DNA of 64,000 nucleotides from Desulfosudis oleivorans (GCA_020723305.1 DYJC01000003.1:206418-270417); one strand, 5' to 3'; counted from the first letter of the stretch, positions 26,653-35,515 are shown. A program made the numbers and translations. The notes: generated by a model not told the origin, from the sequence alone.

Positions 26653-27741
26653 ATGATTATGAAAAACAATCGGATAGAGAAGGTATTGCTTGGGGCAGTC
26701 GGAATGATAATCATTTTAATCCTGATTTTTTTTTTACAACCCGCCAACATTGACCCAGCGGCGTATACCCCTTTGAAACCACTGGAACTATCCGGAGTAC
26801 TGGCATCAAACAGCCTTTTGCAGAAGGCCGAGCTTTTGGCTGTGGGGAGGATCAATGGTCCGGAAGAGGTGGCGGTGGACAGGCAGGGTCGTATCTATGG
26901 GGGAACACAAGATGGAAAAATAATGCGTCTTTTACCGGATGGGCAGCTGGAAATTTTCGCTGAAACCAATGGTCGCCCCTTGGGTATCCAGTTTGATCAG
27001 AATGAAAACCTGATTGTCTGTGATGCGTATAAGGGGCTTTTATCCATAAATCCCCAAGGCGAGAGCAGGGTTCTGACCACCTCAGCGGATGGAGTTCCCT
27101 TCAAGTTCACAGATGCTCTGGATATTTCCAGCAATGGTATAATCTATTTTACGGACGCAAGTTCCAAGTATGGGCAAAAAGAATATCTGTATGATCTTTT
27201 AGAATCAAAACCATATGGCAGATTTTTGAGCTACGATCCAGCCACCGGTAAAAGTAAGGTGCTATTGGATACCCTTTACTTTGCAAATGGTGTGGCGTTA
27301 TCCAAGCATGAAGATTTTGTTTTGATCAATGAAACTTACCGTTACAGGATCATCCGGTATTGGCTGAAGGGGCCCAAGGCCGGAACAGATGAGATCTTTA
27401 TCGATAATCTGCCGGGATTTCCGGATAATATTTCAAGTAACCATAACGGAGTATTCTGGCTGGCTCTTTTTACGGTTCGTAATGCAGCTGCGGACAAGCT
27501 CCATCCCTTTCCTTTTTTAAAAGCGCAACTGTCCAAACTGCCCAAAGCATTATGGCCCAAGCCAAAACCATATGGCCTTGTCCTGGCACTGAATGAACAG
27601 GGAAAAGTCATCAAAAGCCTGCATGATCCAGACGGAAAACACCTGAAGGAGATCACTTCCGCTCGGGAACATGACGGTTATCTCTACCTGGGTAGTTTGC
27701 ATAATGATCGGATCGGAAAATATAAATTGGATTGGAATTGA
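26653..27741 (+). CDS. Membrane-anchored SMP-30/strictosidine-synthase-like beta-propeller protein
   Basis: About 362 residues. A signal-anchor helix (IIILILIFFLQPANI, about 20-34) is followed by a six-bladed propeller of the SMP-30/gluconolactonase/strictosidine synthase-like group: NGPEEVAVDRQGRIYGGTQD, PLGIQFDQNENLIVCDAYKG, and YFANGVALSKHEDFVLINET. The conserved NxP and calcium-site-type residues suggest lactonase or esterase activity on the periplasmic side. AAGAAAGGAAAA before the ATG at 26653 is preferred over an ATG 26 codons upstream. It follows the MacAB operon by 90 bp and may belong to it. The substrate is unknown. Confidence 0.85.
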   Translation: MIMKNNRIEKVLLGAVGMIIILILIFFLQPANIDPAAYTPLKPLELSGVLASNSLLQKAELLAVGRINGPEEVAVDRQGRIYGGTQDGKIMRLLPDGQLEIFAETNGRPLGIQFDQNENLIVCDAYKGLLSINPQGESRVLTTSADGVPFKFTDALDISSNGIIYFTDASSKYGQKEYLYDLLESKPYGRFLSYDPATGKSKVLLDTLYFANGVALSKHEDFVLINETYRYRIIRYWLKGPKAGTDEIFIDNLPGFPDNISSNHNGVFWLALFTVRNAAADKLHPFPFLKAQLSKLPKALWPKPKPYGLVLALNEQGKVIKSLHDPDGKHLKEITSAREHDGYLYLGSLHNDRIGKYKLDWN

Positions 27742-27795
27742 TGTTGAAAGATAATGAAACCGGCTCCAACATTATTCAAAGGGTATCGCTGCATC

Positions 27796-27830
27796 AAAGA
27801 CCCGGCCTTTTTTTAACCGGCCAGGTCTTT
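27796..27830. terminator. Hairpin between convergent genes, possible bidirectional terminator
   Basis: AAAGACCCGGCC and GGCCAGGTCTTT form a 12-bp stem with one mismatch around a T-rich loop, lying 55 bp after the SMP-30-like gene and 20 bp after the convergent lipoprotein gene. No run of T follows the stem in either direction, so termination is likely but not certain. Confidence 0.45.
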
Positions 27831-27849
27831 GGGAACGAAGATAACCAAA

Positions 27850-28230
27850 CTATTCTTTGTCTTTCAGACAAGGTGCGATCACATAAGCGCACTGCTCCCC
27901 TTGTGAAAAAGGCCCGCCTGTATTACCGGCATAGGTTACTTTTTCCACGATGCTGTTTTTTAGTGTAAAGGTGACCTCACAGTATCGGCCGCTGTGACAG
28001 AAGAATTCTCTGCTATTGCCGGTTGCATAGGTCAGAAATTCAAGATCATCGACTTTTTCCGAACGCACAGGCACTCCGGCGCACGATAACAGATCCGTCT
28101 TGGTCAGACCCACCAGCTCGGATGGGGCTCTTTCCGCCATTTTGACCCGTTGACGGATCGAACATCCGGTTGCGGCGATACATAAAGCCAGACCGGCCAT
28201 CAAAAGTACAATCCATCGGTGTTTTTGCAT
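27850..28230 (-). CDS. Small lipoprotein, SmpA/BamE-like
   Basis: 126-residue lipoprotein with a clear signal and lipobox (IAATGC, Cys23). The mature part contains LVGLTKTDLLSCAGVPVRSE, a pattern like the alpha/beta SmpA/OmlA fold (a glycine-containing turn followed by GxP), and four further cysteines that could pair in the periplasm. AAAGGAGG precedes the ATG. It is divergent from the OmpR-type two-component operon and shares a 240-bp control region with it, so it may be a target of that system. Assignment to the BamE-like fold is tentative; the exact role is unknown. Confidence 0.75.
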   Translation of the reverse strand: MQKHRWIVLLMAGLALCIAATGCSIRQRVKMAERAPSELVGLTKTDLLSCAGVPVRSEKVDDLEFLTYATGNSREFFCHSGRYCEVTFTLKNSIVEKVTYAGNTGGPFSQGEQCAYVIAPCLKDKE

Positions 28231-28326
28231 GGTTCCTCCTTTTTAAGATAATGCAGTTAATTGATCTATTCCACATATTGTTCTGCACGCATCATATCAT
28301 TCCATTTTCCTGAATTCATCTCTTAC

Positions 28327-28356
28327 CTGTAACAATTTGTATCAAATTGTAACGAT
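28327..28356 (+). promoter_or_regulatory. Three 10-bp direct repeats, probable response-regulator box
   Basis: CTGTAACAAT, TTGTATCAAA and TTGTAACGAT follow each other with exactly 10-bp spacing (one helical turn). The same bases also form a near-perfect inverted repeat centred at 28341. Direct repeats of this size are the usual binding sites of OmpR/CpxR-type regulators. The site lies about 113 bp upstream of the response-regulator gene and about 100 bp upstream of the divergent lipoprotein gene, so autoregulation and control of the lipoprotein are both possible. A TACAAT (28367-28372) lies just downstream. Confidence 0.55.
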
Positions 28357-28384
28357 TAATCCATTTTACAATAAAGGAGGGGTT

Positions 28385-28438
28385 GTGATAAACAAAAAAT
28401 TACAATTACCGTTCCGGTTGTTTTTCTATCGCTGGTAA
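28385..28438 (+). CDS. Possible 17-aa leader peptide
   Basis: A GTG at 28385 preceded by the strong site AAAGGAGGGG opens a frame of 17 codons (MINKKLQLPFRLFFYRW) ending at TAA 28438, 30 bp before the response-regulator gene. The strong ribosome site with no other gene to serve is the only evidence; conservation was not tested. Confidence 0.2.
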   Translation: MINKKLQLPFRLFFYRW

Positions 28439-28468
28439 ACGGCTTTACAGGATGAAGACACTTTTTAA

Positions 28469-29167
28469 ATGAAACCAACAATTCTGATCATTGACGATGA
28501 TGAAAAATTGAATCAGCTGGTTGAACAGTATCTGGCGGATTTCGGCTTTCACACAATATCCGCCATCCACCCCAGGGAAGGATTGAAAAAAATGGAACAG
28601 GTATCTCCGGATCTGATTATCCTGGATATCATGCTTCCGGAGATGAACGGTTTTGAAGTCTGCAAGGCGATTCGGAAACAAAGCCGTATTCCCATCATCA
28701 TGCTTACTGCCAGGGGTGAGTTGATGGATAAGGTGGTTGGATTGGAACTGGGTGCGGATGATTACCTTCCCAAGCCATTTGAACCCCGGGAACTGGTGGC
28801 AAGAATCCAGAGCATCCTGCGCAGGACAATGAGCGAAAAAGCAACAGATGTTTTACAGTTCGGAAAACTGTTTATCGATCTGAACCGCCAGTCAGCCAGA
28901 CTGGATGGGGAACTCCTTCCGCTGACCACCCATGAATTTGCCGCTCTTTCCTTAATGACCCGGAACCCCGGCAAGGTGATGGATCGTGATACCATCTTGC
29001 AGGAGCTTCGCGGTATTGATTGTGAAGCGTTTAACCGGTCTGTGGATATCACCATGAGCCGGCTTCGTCAGAAGCTGAAGGATGACCCCAAGACGCCCTC
29101 CTTTATCAAAACAGTCTGGGGAACCGGATATGTGTTTATCGGCGGCAAGGAAAAAGATGGAGAATAA
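28469..29167 (+). CDS. OmpR/CpxR-family response regulator
   Basis: Two-domain transcription factor of 232 residues. The receiver domain (3-115) has the acidic pair IIDDDE, the phosphoacceptor in LIILDIMLP (about D54), MLTAR and the lysine in YLPKPFEPREL. The C-terminal winged helix (about 135-228) ends with FIKTVWGTGYVFI, typical of OmpR-type output domains. It overlaps its cognate kinase gene by 11 bp. Three 10-bp direct repeats upstream are a probable binding site. The gene pair resembles CpxRA/RstAB; the stimulus is unknown, though the neighbouring MacAB-type exporter and lipoprotein genes suggest envelope stress. Confidence 0.95.
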   Translation: MKPTILIIDDDEKLNQLVEQYLADFGFHTISAIHPREGLKKMEQVSPDLIILDIMLPEMNGFEVCKAIRKQSRIPIIMLTARGELMDKVVGLELGADDYLPKPFEPRELVARIQSILRRTMSEKATDVLQFGKLFIDLNRQSARLDGELLPLTTHEFAALSLMTRNPGKVMDRDTILQELRGIDCEAFNRSVDITMSRLRQKLKDDPKTPSFIKTVWGTGYVFIGGKEKDGE

Positions 29168-30506
29168 GAAGTCTGTCAAATCGATTGGTTCTTTGTTCGG
29201 AAAGCTTCTGATCATTATTGTTCTTACCGGTTTCTTTATTAATCTGCTGGTTGCCGGTTTCTTTTTTCATTTTTTGAAAACCAATTACAGAGATCCTTAT
29301 ATCCGCAACGCAGCCAATTATATCAACTACCTGGTACAGGACATCGGGACGCCTCCCCGTTTTGCGCGTGCAAAAGAGATTGCAGATTCCTTTCAATTGA
29401 TCATTGCCTATAAAAACCCCGAACAATCATGGTCAACCTCAAAGTCCTCCATTGGGCTTCAGAATGATGATCATTGGCAAACCATTTATGCTGAAAAAGA
29501 TCTGGTCATAAAAACAATGCATGGCCGAAAGCAGATTCATGTTTATCGCGACTCCGGACAATTCACATTCACGATGGAAAGCGATTATAAACATACGGTT
29601 CAAGGTTACATCCGAATGGCAGTTCTGATTATTCTTCTTACTCTTGTTTTATGCCTTTCCTATTTTTCGATCCGATGGGTGCTGCGGCCTGTGAAGTGGC
29701 TGCAGGAAGGAGTGAATCAGGTTGCCAAAGGCAATCTGGATCATGTTGTTCAAGCCGGGAGATCGGATGAACTGGGCAGATTGGCGGAAGCATTCAATGC
29801 GATGACGGAAAGGATACGAAGCATGCTCAGGGATCGGGATCAGCTGCTTCTGGATGTCAGCCATGAACTCCGCACTCCCCTGACACGAATGAAGGTTGCA
29901 CTTGAATTTCTTCCAAAAGGTCAGGCAGAAAAAAATATCCGGGAAGATGCAGTGGAGATGGAAAGCATGATCACTGCAATTCTCGAAGAAGCCAGACTTC
30001 GCCATGTTTCGGAAAAACTGCAAAAAAAACAGGTCGACCTGAGGGATCTGATCCTGGATATTCTTCGGGAATACAGGGATCAACTACCTTCCATCACAGC
30101 CGATATCCCGGAAAAAGGAGCTGTTCTGGAAATCGACCCGGATCGGATCAAAATCGCAATTCGAAACCTGCTGAACAACGCCATCAAATACTCCGAGCCG
30201 GATGGTCCTCCGGTGAAGCTCAGGGTTATTCAAGAGGAAAAACAGGTGATGCTGCAAATTCAGGATGGTGGAATCGGAATACCGGCTGAAGATCTTCCCC
30301 ATATTTTCGAACCTTTTTACAGGGTCGATAAGTCCAGATCCAGACGAACCGGCGGGTATGGCATTGGATTGAGTTTATGCAAAAGCATCATGGATGCTCA
30401 TAACGGGAAAATCGAGGTCAAGAGTACATTTCAAAAAGGTTCGACATTCACGATGGTTTTTTATTCGAAATATTTTAAACCTACAATAAGCACACCGATT
30501 GTTTGA
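29157..30506 (+). CDS. Sensor histidine kinase (CpxA/RstB-like)
   Basis: Membrane kinase of about 449 residues, start ATG at 29157 within the end of the regulator gene (GGCAAGGAAA upstream). TM1 at about 13-34, a short periplasmic loop of about 120 residues, TM2 at about 157-178, HAMP, HisKA with DVSHELRTPLTRMKVALEFL (phospho-His in SHELRTP), and HATPase with NLLNNAIKYSEPDG, IFEPFYRVDKSRSRRTGGYG and GIGLSLCKSI. The last 15 residues (FYSKYFKPTISTPIV) extend beyond the usual end of the ATPase domain and lie over the convergent Cache-protein gene, a 46-bp overlap. It forms a two-component pair with the upstream OmpR-type regulator. Confidence 0.93.
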   Translation: MENKKSVKSIGSLFGKLLIIIVLTGFFINLLVAGFFFHFLKTNYRDPYIRNAANYINYLVQDIGTPPRFARAKEIADSFQLIIAYKNPEQSWSTSKSSIGLQNDDHWQTIYAEKDLVIKTMHGRKQIHVYRDSGQFTFTMESDYKHTVQGYIRMAVLIILLTLVLCLSYFSIRWVLRPVKWLQEGVNQVAKGNLDHVVQAGRSDELGRLAEAFNAMTERIRSMLRDRDQLLLDVSHELRTPLTRMKVALEFLPKGQAEKNIREDAVEMESMITAILEEARLRHVSEKLQKKQVDLRDLILDILREYRDQLPSITADIPEKGAVLEIDPDRIKIAIRNLLNNAIKYSEPDGPPVKLRVIQEEKQVMLQIQDGGIGIPAEDLPHIFEPFYRVDKSRSRRTGGYGIGLSLCKSIMDAHNGKIEVKSTFQKGSTFTMVFYSKYFKPTISTPIV

Positions 30507-31066
30507 TTGTTTTCCTTAACAGGCATAGAAATTTGAACGGACACTGTTTTGGAACTGGCATCAAATTCAATAGGCCCGATCCATTCTTGTCCGTTACCAC
30601 CATTGTAACTTTTGATAAATTTATCTTCATCGCCTTGCCAATAATCCGACGTCGTTGGATATTCCCCTACAACCGAGCCTTTGTTGTCACATAAAAAGGC
30701 TTCGGTATATAAAATTTTATTGGAAGAAACCTTTTCTTTTAAATATTTCCCAACGTCATTTTGTTGCAGGCTCAACATCAAATCTGTTTGTTTTCCGCCA
30801 ACCCATTCTTGATCTATTTTTTGAATTTGTTCCAGGCTGAAATTTTGGTTGTTTTGATTTTTCACCGATTCAATAACAATGGGATTGTTAGCCCACTCTT
30901 GTATCGCTTTTTGATGATTGCGAATAATATGACGCATTCTCTTGGATTGTTCACCCGTTGGTTGCGCAAACACCGTACAGCAAAAGAAAGTTACATAAAG
31001 AGTACAAAAAACCGGCATAATTTTTTTTTTATTGAGGATACAAGGAGCGAACACGGATCTGTTCAT
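30461..31066 (-). CDS. Exported single-Cache (PDC-like) sensor-domain protein
   Basis: 201-residue protein with a signal peptide (about residues 16-35, cleavage after VFAQ) and no kinase, HAMP or MCP output. The rest resembles a stand-alone PDC/Cache domain: ILYTEAFLCDNKGSVVGEYP, the YWQGDEDKFIKSY segment, and KTVSVQISMPVKENNQTIGV. Such soluble periplasmic Cache proteins may bind small ligands and present them to a sensor. The gene is AT-rich compared with its neighbours and converges on the kinase gene, with 46 bp of overlapping coding sequence. Function is unknown; domain assignment is by pattern. Confidence 0.75.
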   Translation of the reverse strand: MNRSVFAPCILNKKKIMPVFCTLYVTFFCCTVFAQPTGEQSKRMRHIIRNHQKAIQEWANNPIVIESVKNQNNQNFSLEQIQKIDQEWVGGKQTDLMLSLQQNDVGKYLKEKVSSNKILYTEAFLCDNKGSVVGEYPTTSDYWQGDEDKFIKSYNGGNGQEWIGPIEFDASSKTVSVQISMPVKENNQTIGVLIVGLKYFE

Positions 31067-31403
31067 ATTTCTTTTTCCTTAAAAGTTTTTTCAGATCGGG
31101 ATAGTGGTGGGTAAGATATTCCTTTTGAAAATAAATATATTGGAAAAGCACTTGTATGTCAACGGATTATTGGGATAAATGTTGCATGGATATTGTGGTT
31201 GGCAAACAAATACCTTTCTTTTATGTTCAGGATCTGTCTTGCGAAAAATATGGGGACATCTATGATTTTATGCGTTTCCTGTCAATGCAGGTTCAATCGA
31301 TGCTTCTCTTCCAGTTTTTTCCCTTCATGGACATCCGACGGCGCTACTCGACTTCGACAAATGAATCGTGTTATCCGGGAAAACGTTTTTCCCCGATCCC
31401 TCA
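31067..31403. other. Intergenic region, no gene recognised
   Basis: About 340 bp between the Cache-protein gene and the end of the hybrid kinase gene. Two overlapping plus-strand frames of about 85 codons are present, but they have no ribosome site, no plausible composition and no recognisable motif. AT-rich DNA at 31100-31150 may hold the promoter of the Cache-protein gene. Confidence 0.5.
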
Positions 31404-34148
31404 CTACAGGTTGTGAACAGAATCATTCAATGCTTTTTTCACTTTTGTGATCAAGTCGGTTTTTGTAAACGGCTTCTGGATGAAATGGACTTTTTCATCC
31501 ATCATACCGTGGGGGGAGATGATGTCGTCCGTATAACCGGACATGAACAGACATTTCAGGTGAGGATTCGCTGATTTCAATTTTTTGGACAAATCAAGAC
31601 CGTTCATATCCGGCATGATCACATCGGTCATGAGAAGATCGATTGTTCCGGCATGTTGCCGGGCTTTGATGATGGCTTCACCTGGATTCTCTGCGGTGAA
31701 CACGGTGTATCCATGACTTTTAAGCATGGCCGAAGTCATTTTTAAAAGCTGTGGTTCATCTTCGACGACAAGAACGGTTTCAACACCCGGTTTAGTGGCC
31801 GGCAAGCTTTCATTTATCGATTTTTTTTCTTCCAAAACTTCACATACGGGAAAATACATCCGGAATTCCGTTCCATGACCGATGTCACTCAATACATGAA
31901 TCAATCCGTTGTTTTGTTTGATAATCCCGTAAACCGTGGATAATCCCAATCCGGTTCCCTTACCCACACCCTTTGTTGTGTAAAAGGGTTCAAACAGATG
32001 GGCAAGGGTTTCCTCCGTCATTCCGGTTCCGTTGTCTTTCACGGTAAGCTGAACGTAATCTCCTGGAACAGCCCAGTTGTTTTTCTCACAAAATGAAGGA
32101 TCTATGGATCTATTTTCCGTTTTGATGCTGATCCGGCCGACTCCGCTGATCGCATCCCTTGCGTTGACACAGAGGTTGGCGAGAATCTGGTCAATCTGAC
32201 TGGAGTCCATCATCACCCCCTTCAGATGGTCGCCTGGAATCCAAACCAGATGGATATCCTCGCCGATAATCCGCCGCAGCATTTTGAGCATGCCCTCCAC
32301 CGTTTGATTGAAATCCAGTATTTGGGGGGCAACGGTCTGCTTACGGGCAAACGCCAGAAGTTGACGGGTAAGGTCAGCGGACCGCCCGGCTGCTTCGCGT
32401 ATTTCGCAAAGACCACCGTGGATCGCAGAAGAGGGGGCAACCTTTTCAAGGATCAGTTCAACATTACCGAGGATAGCTCCAAGCATATTGTTAAAATCAT
32501 GAGCAATCCCACCTGCAAGGCGGCCCACGTACTCCATTTTCTGAGCCTGGTTCAACTGCTCGGTCAGTCTCAAGCGCTCTTCTTCAGCCCGCTTTCGCTC
32601 CGTGATATCCTGAACAGTCCCGATCAGGGAAACGACCTCTCCCTTGCCATCGTAATCCGTGCGGCCCAATCCATAAACCCAGCGGATTTCATTATCGGAT
32701 TTGCGAATGATCCGGTATTCCTTGTCAAACGGTTTCCGATTCCGGATCACTTCCTCACGAAGAAAATGATCGATCATATTCCGGTCATCCGGATGAATGA
32801 TATCAAGCCATCCATCGATGGACCGGACATACTCCCTGCCGATTCCGAAAATCCTGTCCAATACCTCGGATGACTCCCAGACTCCCTTGATTAAATCGGC
32901 CTTGTAAGAACCGATAAAAGCGGCATTCTGGGATTTCTTGAAAAAAAATTCGCTTTCCCGCAATGCCGCTTCTGTCAGACTCCGTTGCAGACACACGGAA
33001 GCCATGTCACCGATGGCACCAGCAATCCGTGCATCTTCTTCCGTAAAATCGGAAGGTTTATTGGCAATGCCGATGAGGCCCACTGCTTCATTGCCGACGA
33101 TAAGGGGAATGAACAGAACATTCCGGAGGGCCACATGGCCTTTGGGCATGAGATCGACCCAGGGGCTGTTCATGAAATCATTTTCAAAAACAACACGCTT
33201 TTCAGAATAAACAATGGCCCTCAGGCCTTGAATCGGCATGGGCGAAGAGGGATCCACATCACAGGAAAGTCCTCCGGATTCAAGAAACAGAACCTTGTTG
33301 TTGTCCTTGTCAAGAAGAGCCACATATCCGGATACGGCGCCGGTCATACGGCAGCAGGTATCGAAAAGGCGGCGTGCCACCTCCTTGAATTCACCGTATT
33401 CCATTATGGCACGGGCTGCATCCAGAAGATCCCGTGTCTGCTGCTCCCGGTGGCTGATATGATCAAGGGTCAAATGGAGATTCTGCAAAACAGAATTGAA
33501 CGAATCAGCCAGAAAATCGATTTCATCCCCTATGTTTTTCTTCATGAGGCCAAGCGGTGTAAATGGAGCGTCCATGGTTTTTGCGCGCAGGAAATTCGCT
33601 ATGGTGATGATATGGGATATGGCCCTTCGCCTGAACAGATGGGAAACCATAGCCGCGATGAAAAGAATGATACCGGCCAGGAACAAAATGCCTGTTATGA
33701 TGCTTATCTTCAGCTGATTGATGATCCGGGAGACATCTGCCTGAAGAAACAGCGATCCGACATTTACAGTACCATTTGGTGCTTGATAATGAAGCGTGAC
33801 ATTACGTTCGATCGTTTTGCCTTTTGCCCTTATGCCTGCGGATATTACCGTGCTGTTCTTCAGTGTGATCTCAGTGCAGGAAAAATATCGATTGTGCAAT
33901 ATGCCGGTCGCGAGCGCGGACAACGCCTTCTCATCGAATTGCCACATCGCTGTTGAAATGACATCGGTCTGGGTACGGATAATGTCATCCATGCTGCGTT
34001 CAATTGAGGTCAGCTCTTTCTTGTAATAGACATAGAAAACGAGAATAGACAATAAGGCAGTCATAAAAAGGCTTGTGAAGAAAACCTGAAGCACCAGATC
34101 GCGTCCGATGCTGTTTTTGAACACGGTTTTTGTTCCATTGTACATCAT
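31404..34148 (-). CDS. Hybrid sensor histidine kinase (HAMP-GAF-PAS-HisKA-HATPase-REC)
   Basis: About 914 residues. AAGGGAAG upstream of the ATG at 34148 is preferred over a TTG 19 codons earlier. Order: TM1 (about 19-39), short periplasmic domain, TM2 (about 152-174), HAMP-like linker, GAF (about 235-390; VALRNVLFIPLIVGNEAVGL), PAS (about 400-520; EYRIIRKSDNEIRWVYGLGR), HisKA with GGIAHDFNNMLGAILGNVEL, HATPase with HLFEPFYTTKGVGKGTGLGL, and a C-terminal receiver (VLVVEDEPQLLKM, LLMTDVIMPDMNG, FIQKPFTKTDL). The PBP-type protein gene ends 57 bp upstream on the same strand and may be its ligand-binding partner. No dedicated output regulator is nearby. Confidence 0.95.
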   Translation of the reverse strand: MMYNGTKTVFKNSIGRDLVLQVFFTSLFMTALLSILVFYVYYKKELTSIERSMDDIIRTQTDVISTAMWQFDEKALSALATGILHNRYFSCTEITLKNSTVISAGIRAKGKTIERNVTLHYQAPNGTVNVGSLFLQADVSRIINQLKISIITGILFLAGIILFIAAMVSHLFRRRAISHIITIANFLRAKTMDAPFTPLGLMKKNIGDEIDFLADSFNSVLQNLHLTLDHISHREQQTRDLLDAARAIMEYGEFKEVARRLFDTCCRMTGAVSGYVALLDKDNNKVLFLESGGLSCDVDPSSPMPIQGLRAIVYSEKRVVFENDFMNSPWVDLMPKGHVALRNVLFIPLIVGNEAVGLIGIANKPSDFTEEDARIAGAIGDMASVCLQRSLTEAALRESEFFFKKSQNAAFIGSYKADLIKGVWESSEVLDRIFGIGREYVRSIDGWLDIIHPDDRNMIDHFLREEVIRNRKPFDKEYRIIRKSDNEIRWVYGLGRTDYDGKGEVVSLIGTVQDITERKRAEEERLRLTEQLNQAQKMEYVGRLAGGIAHDFNNMLGAILGNVELILEKVAPSSAIHGGLCEIREAAGRSADLTRQLLAFARKQTVAPQILDFNQTVEGMLKMLRRIIGEDIHLVWIPGDHLKGVMMDSSQIDQILANLCVNARDAISGVGRISIKTENRSIDPSFCEKNNWAVPGDYVQLTVKDNGTGMTEETLAHLFEPFYTTKGVGKGTGLGLSTVYGIIKQNNGLIHVLSDIGHGTEFRMYFPVCEVLEEKKSINESLPATKPGVETVLVVEDEPQLLKMTSAMLKSHGYTVFTAENPGEAIIKARQHAGTIDLLMTDVIMPDMNGLDLSKKLKSANPHLKCLFMSGYTDDIISPHGMMDEKVHFIQKPFTKTDLITKVKKALNDSVHNL

Positions 34149-34205
34149 GAGCAGCTTCCCTTGAGCGGATTTTATCAACGCGGAACAACCATCGACGGCA
34201 ACCAA

Positions 34206-34979
34206 TTACTTTCTGTAGACATCAAACTCCTGATCCACTTGCCTGTGATAAAGCTCAATGAGTCCTTCCTCTTTCATCGCCTTGAGGATGGCGAGCATTC
34301 CGGGTGCCAGATCGGCATTCTTTTTGTGGATATATGGATACACAAATGCTGTTTCAAGGACTCCGGCTATGCGGATCGATTTATTGCTGAATTCAGGCTT
34401 TTTCAAAAGGGTGAGTATCCCGGACTCTTCGTCAATATAAATAGCAATGAAATTGACTGACAATTGCCGGATTCCCTGAATGGGGTCGGTCACCGAAGAG
34501 AGCTTGGCGGCTTCCACGACTCTGGGAAGATTGATCTCGCAGATCTTGATGCCGCGGTTGTACGACACATGATATGGCGAGCCCTTGAGGTCATTCCATG
34601 AATTGAGCCGGGGAATCGACGGGTTTGCAGCAAAAGCGGTGAAATTGAGAGCAAAAAGGGGTTCATCCACGCGGATCAGATTCGGATGAGAATGGATGTA
34701 TTCCTTAATCCGGCCCGGCTCACCGTCCACTCGTCCCTCGTTGATTTCGGCAGCAGCTCTTTTCGACGGGTAATCCCTGAATTCCACTTTTACTCCGAGG
34801 CGCCGGAACATCTCGGTGTAAATCAGACGCCACCACTTCCCGAGATAATCATTTTCCGGTCTTATCATGGCCATGACAAAGAAGGGGGATGAACGGTCAG
34901 GGGTGGGTTTGTCATTGCAGTATCCGTACGAATTCAAAATCACGATTGCAAGTGTCATGAAAATGAAAATTTTCCTCAT
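34206..34979 (-). CDS. Solute-binding protein (SBP_bac_3-like) paired with hybrid kinase
   Basis: Exported type II binding protein of 257 residues; signal peptide 1-20 (ending YGYC-N), AAAGGAGG before the ATG. The mature part has the alternating pattern of ABC-type amino acid binding proteins: WWRLIYTEMFRRLGVKVEFR, AAAEINEGRVDGEPGRI, and the C-terminal PGMLAILKAMKEEGLIELYH. There are no transporter genes. It is followed by the hybrid kinase gene, suggesting a periplasmic receptor for that kinase, as with PBP-coupled sensor systems; this is inferred from position. Confidence 0.82.
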   Translation of the reverse strand: MRKIFIFMTLAIVILNSYGYCNDKPTPDRSSPFFVMAMIRPENDYLGKWWRLIYTEMFRRLGVKVEFRDYPSKRAAAEINEGRVDGEPGRIKEYIHSHPNLIRVDEPLFALNFTAFAANPSIPRLNSWNDLKGSPYHVSYNRGIKICEINLPRVVEAAKLSSVTDPIQGIRQLSVNFIAIYIDEESGILTLLKKPEFSNKSIRIAGVLETAFVYPYIHKKNADLAPGMLAILKAMKEEGLIELYHRQVDQEFDVYRK

Positions 34980-35266
34980 GAAAAGGCCTCCTTTACGTGA
35001 TTTTCGCTGATTTCAAAAACATATACATCTGTTTGTAAGAATGGCCGGTTTGATGTAACGAACGGCATGAAAAAGATAAAAACAGTTACAAAATCCGGGG
35101 AAATAGAAAGCCAAATGTCTTTGGCCTGCCTGCAATGTGTTTGTCAAACTGAATTCGTTTATGGATCATTTTCAGCTGTTTGGAAGTTTCATTTTTCATT
35201 ATTATTGCAGAATAAAAGATAGATAACAATCGAATTTTTCAATTGCGCCGAATTTTTCAAAATTTT
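34980..35266. other. Upstream region of the binding protein-kinase operon
   Basis: AT-rich non-coding DNA upstream of the solute-binding protein gene, up to the start of repeat copy B. No credible reading frame or clear -35/-10 pair was recognised. Confidence 0.4.
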
Positions 35267-35388
35267 GAGCCAATTTCAAAACGATTATAAAGCGTCACAC
35301 CGGCAAAAGTCAGTGCTCAGACAAGAGCCGAAAATACCGGATTTTAGTTTTCGCCGAAACGACAACAAGAGACTTTTGAAATTGGCTC
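35267..35388 (+). repeat. 122-bp MITE-like element, copy B
   Basis: Exactly 122 bp, beginning GAGCCAATTTCAAAACGATT and ending GACTTTTGAAATTGGCTC, with 15-bp perfect terminal inverted repeats. Interior hairpin segments are partly degenerate. The flanking 4-mers differ (TTTT and GATG), so no target duplication is visible at this copy. It is directly followed by other degenerate repeat DNA. Confidence 0.85.
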
Positions 35389-35515
35389 GATGAAAAACCG
35401 TCTCACCGGCGAAAGGCGGACACGCAGTGAAACCAATTGCTATCCAGTGGCTTTGATGGATCACCTGGATAGCGCTGATGCTTCATTGCTTGTCCGGGTC
35501 ACTGTTTCGCTCCGC
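35389..35515. repeat. Degenerate repeat DNA adjoining copy B
   Basis: Contains CTCACCGGCGAAAGGCGG, reminiscent of the interior of the 122-bp family, an inverted repeat CTATCCAG...CTGGATAG (35440-35447 and 35465-35472), and TCGCTCCGCTGAATGACGG at the end, resembling the palindromic element at 44485. Probably decayed fragments of more than one repeat. Confidence 0.4.

Noticed and set aside
31156..31450. Two overlapping plus-strand ORFs of about 85 codons
   Set aside because: No ribosome site, unusual aromatic/Cys composition and partial overlap with the kinase 3' end; treated as non-coding.
32985..33956. 323-aa plus-strand ORF
   Set aside because: Shadow of the hybrid kinase gene; no recognisable domain.
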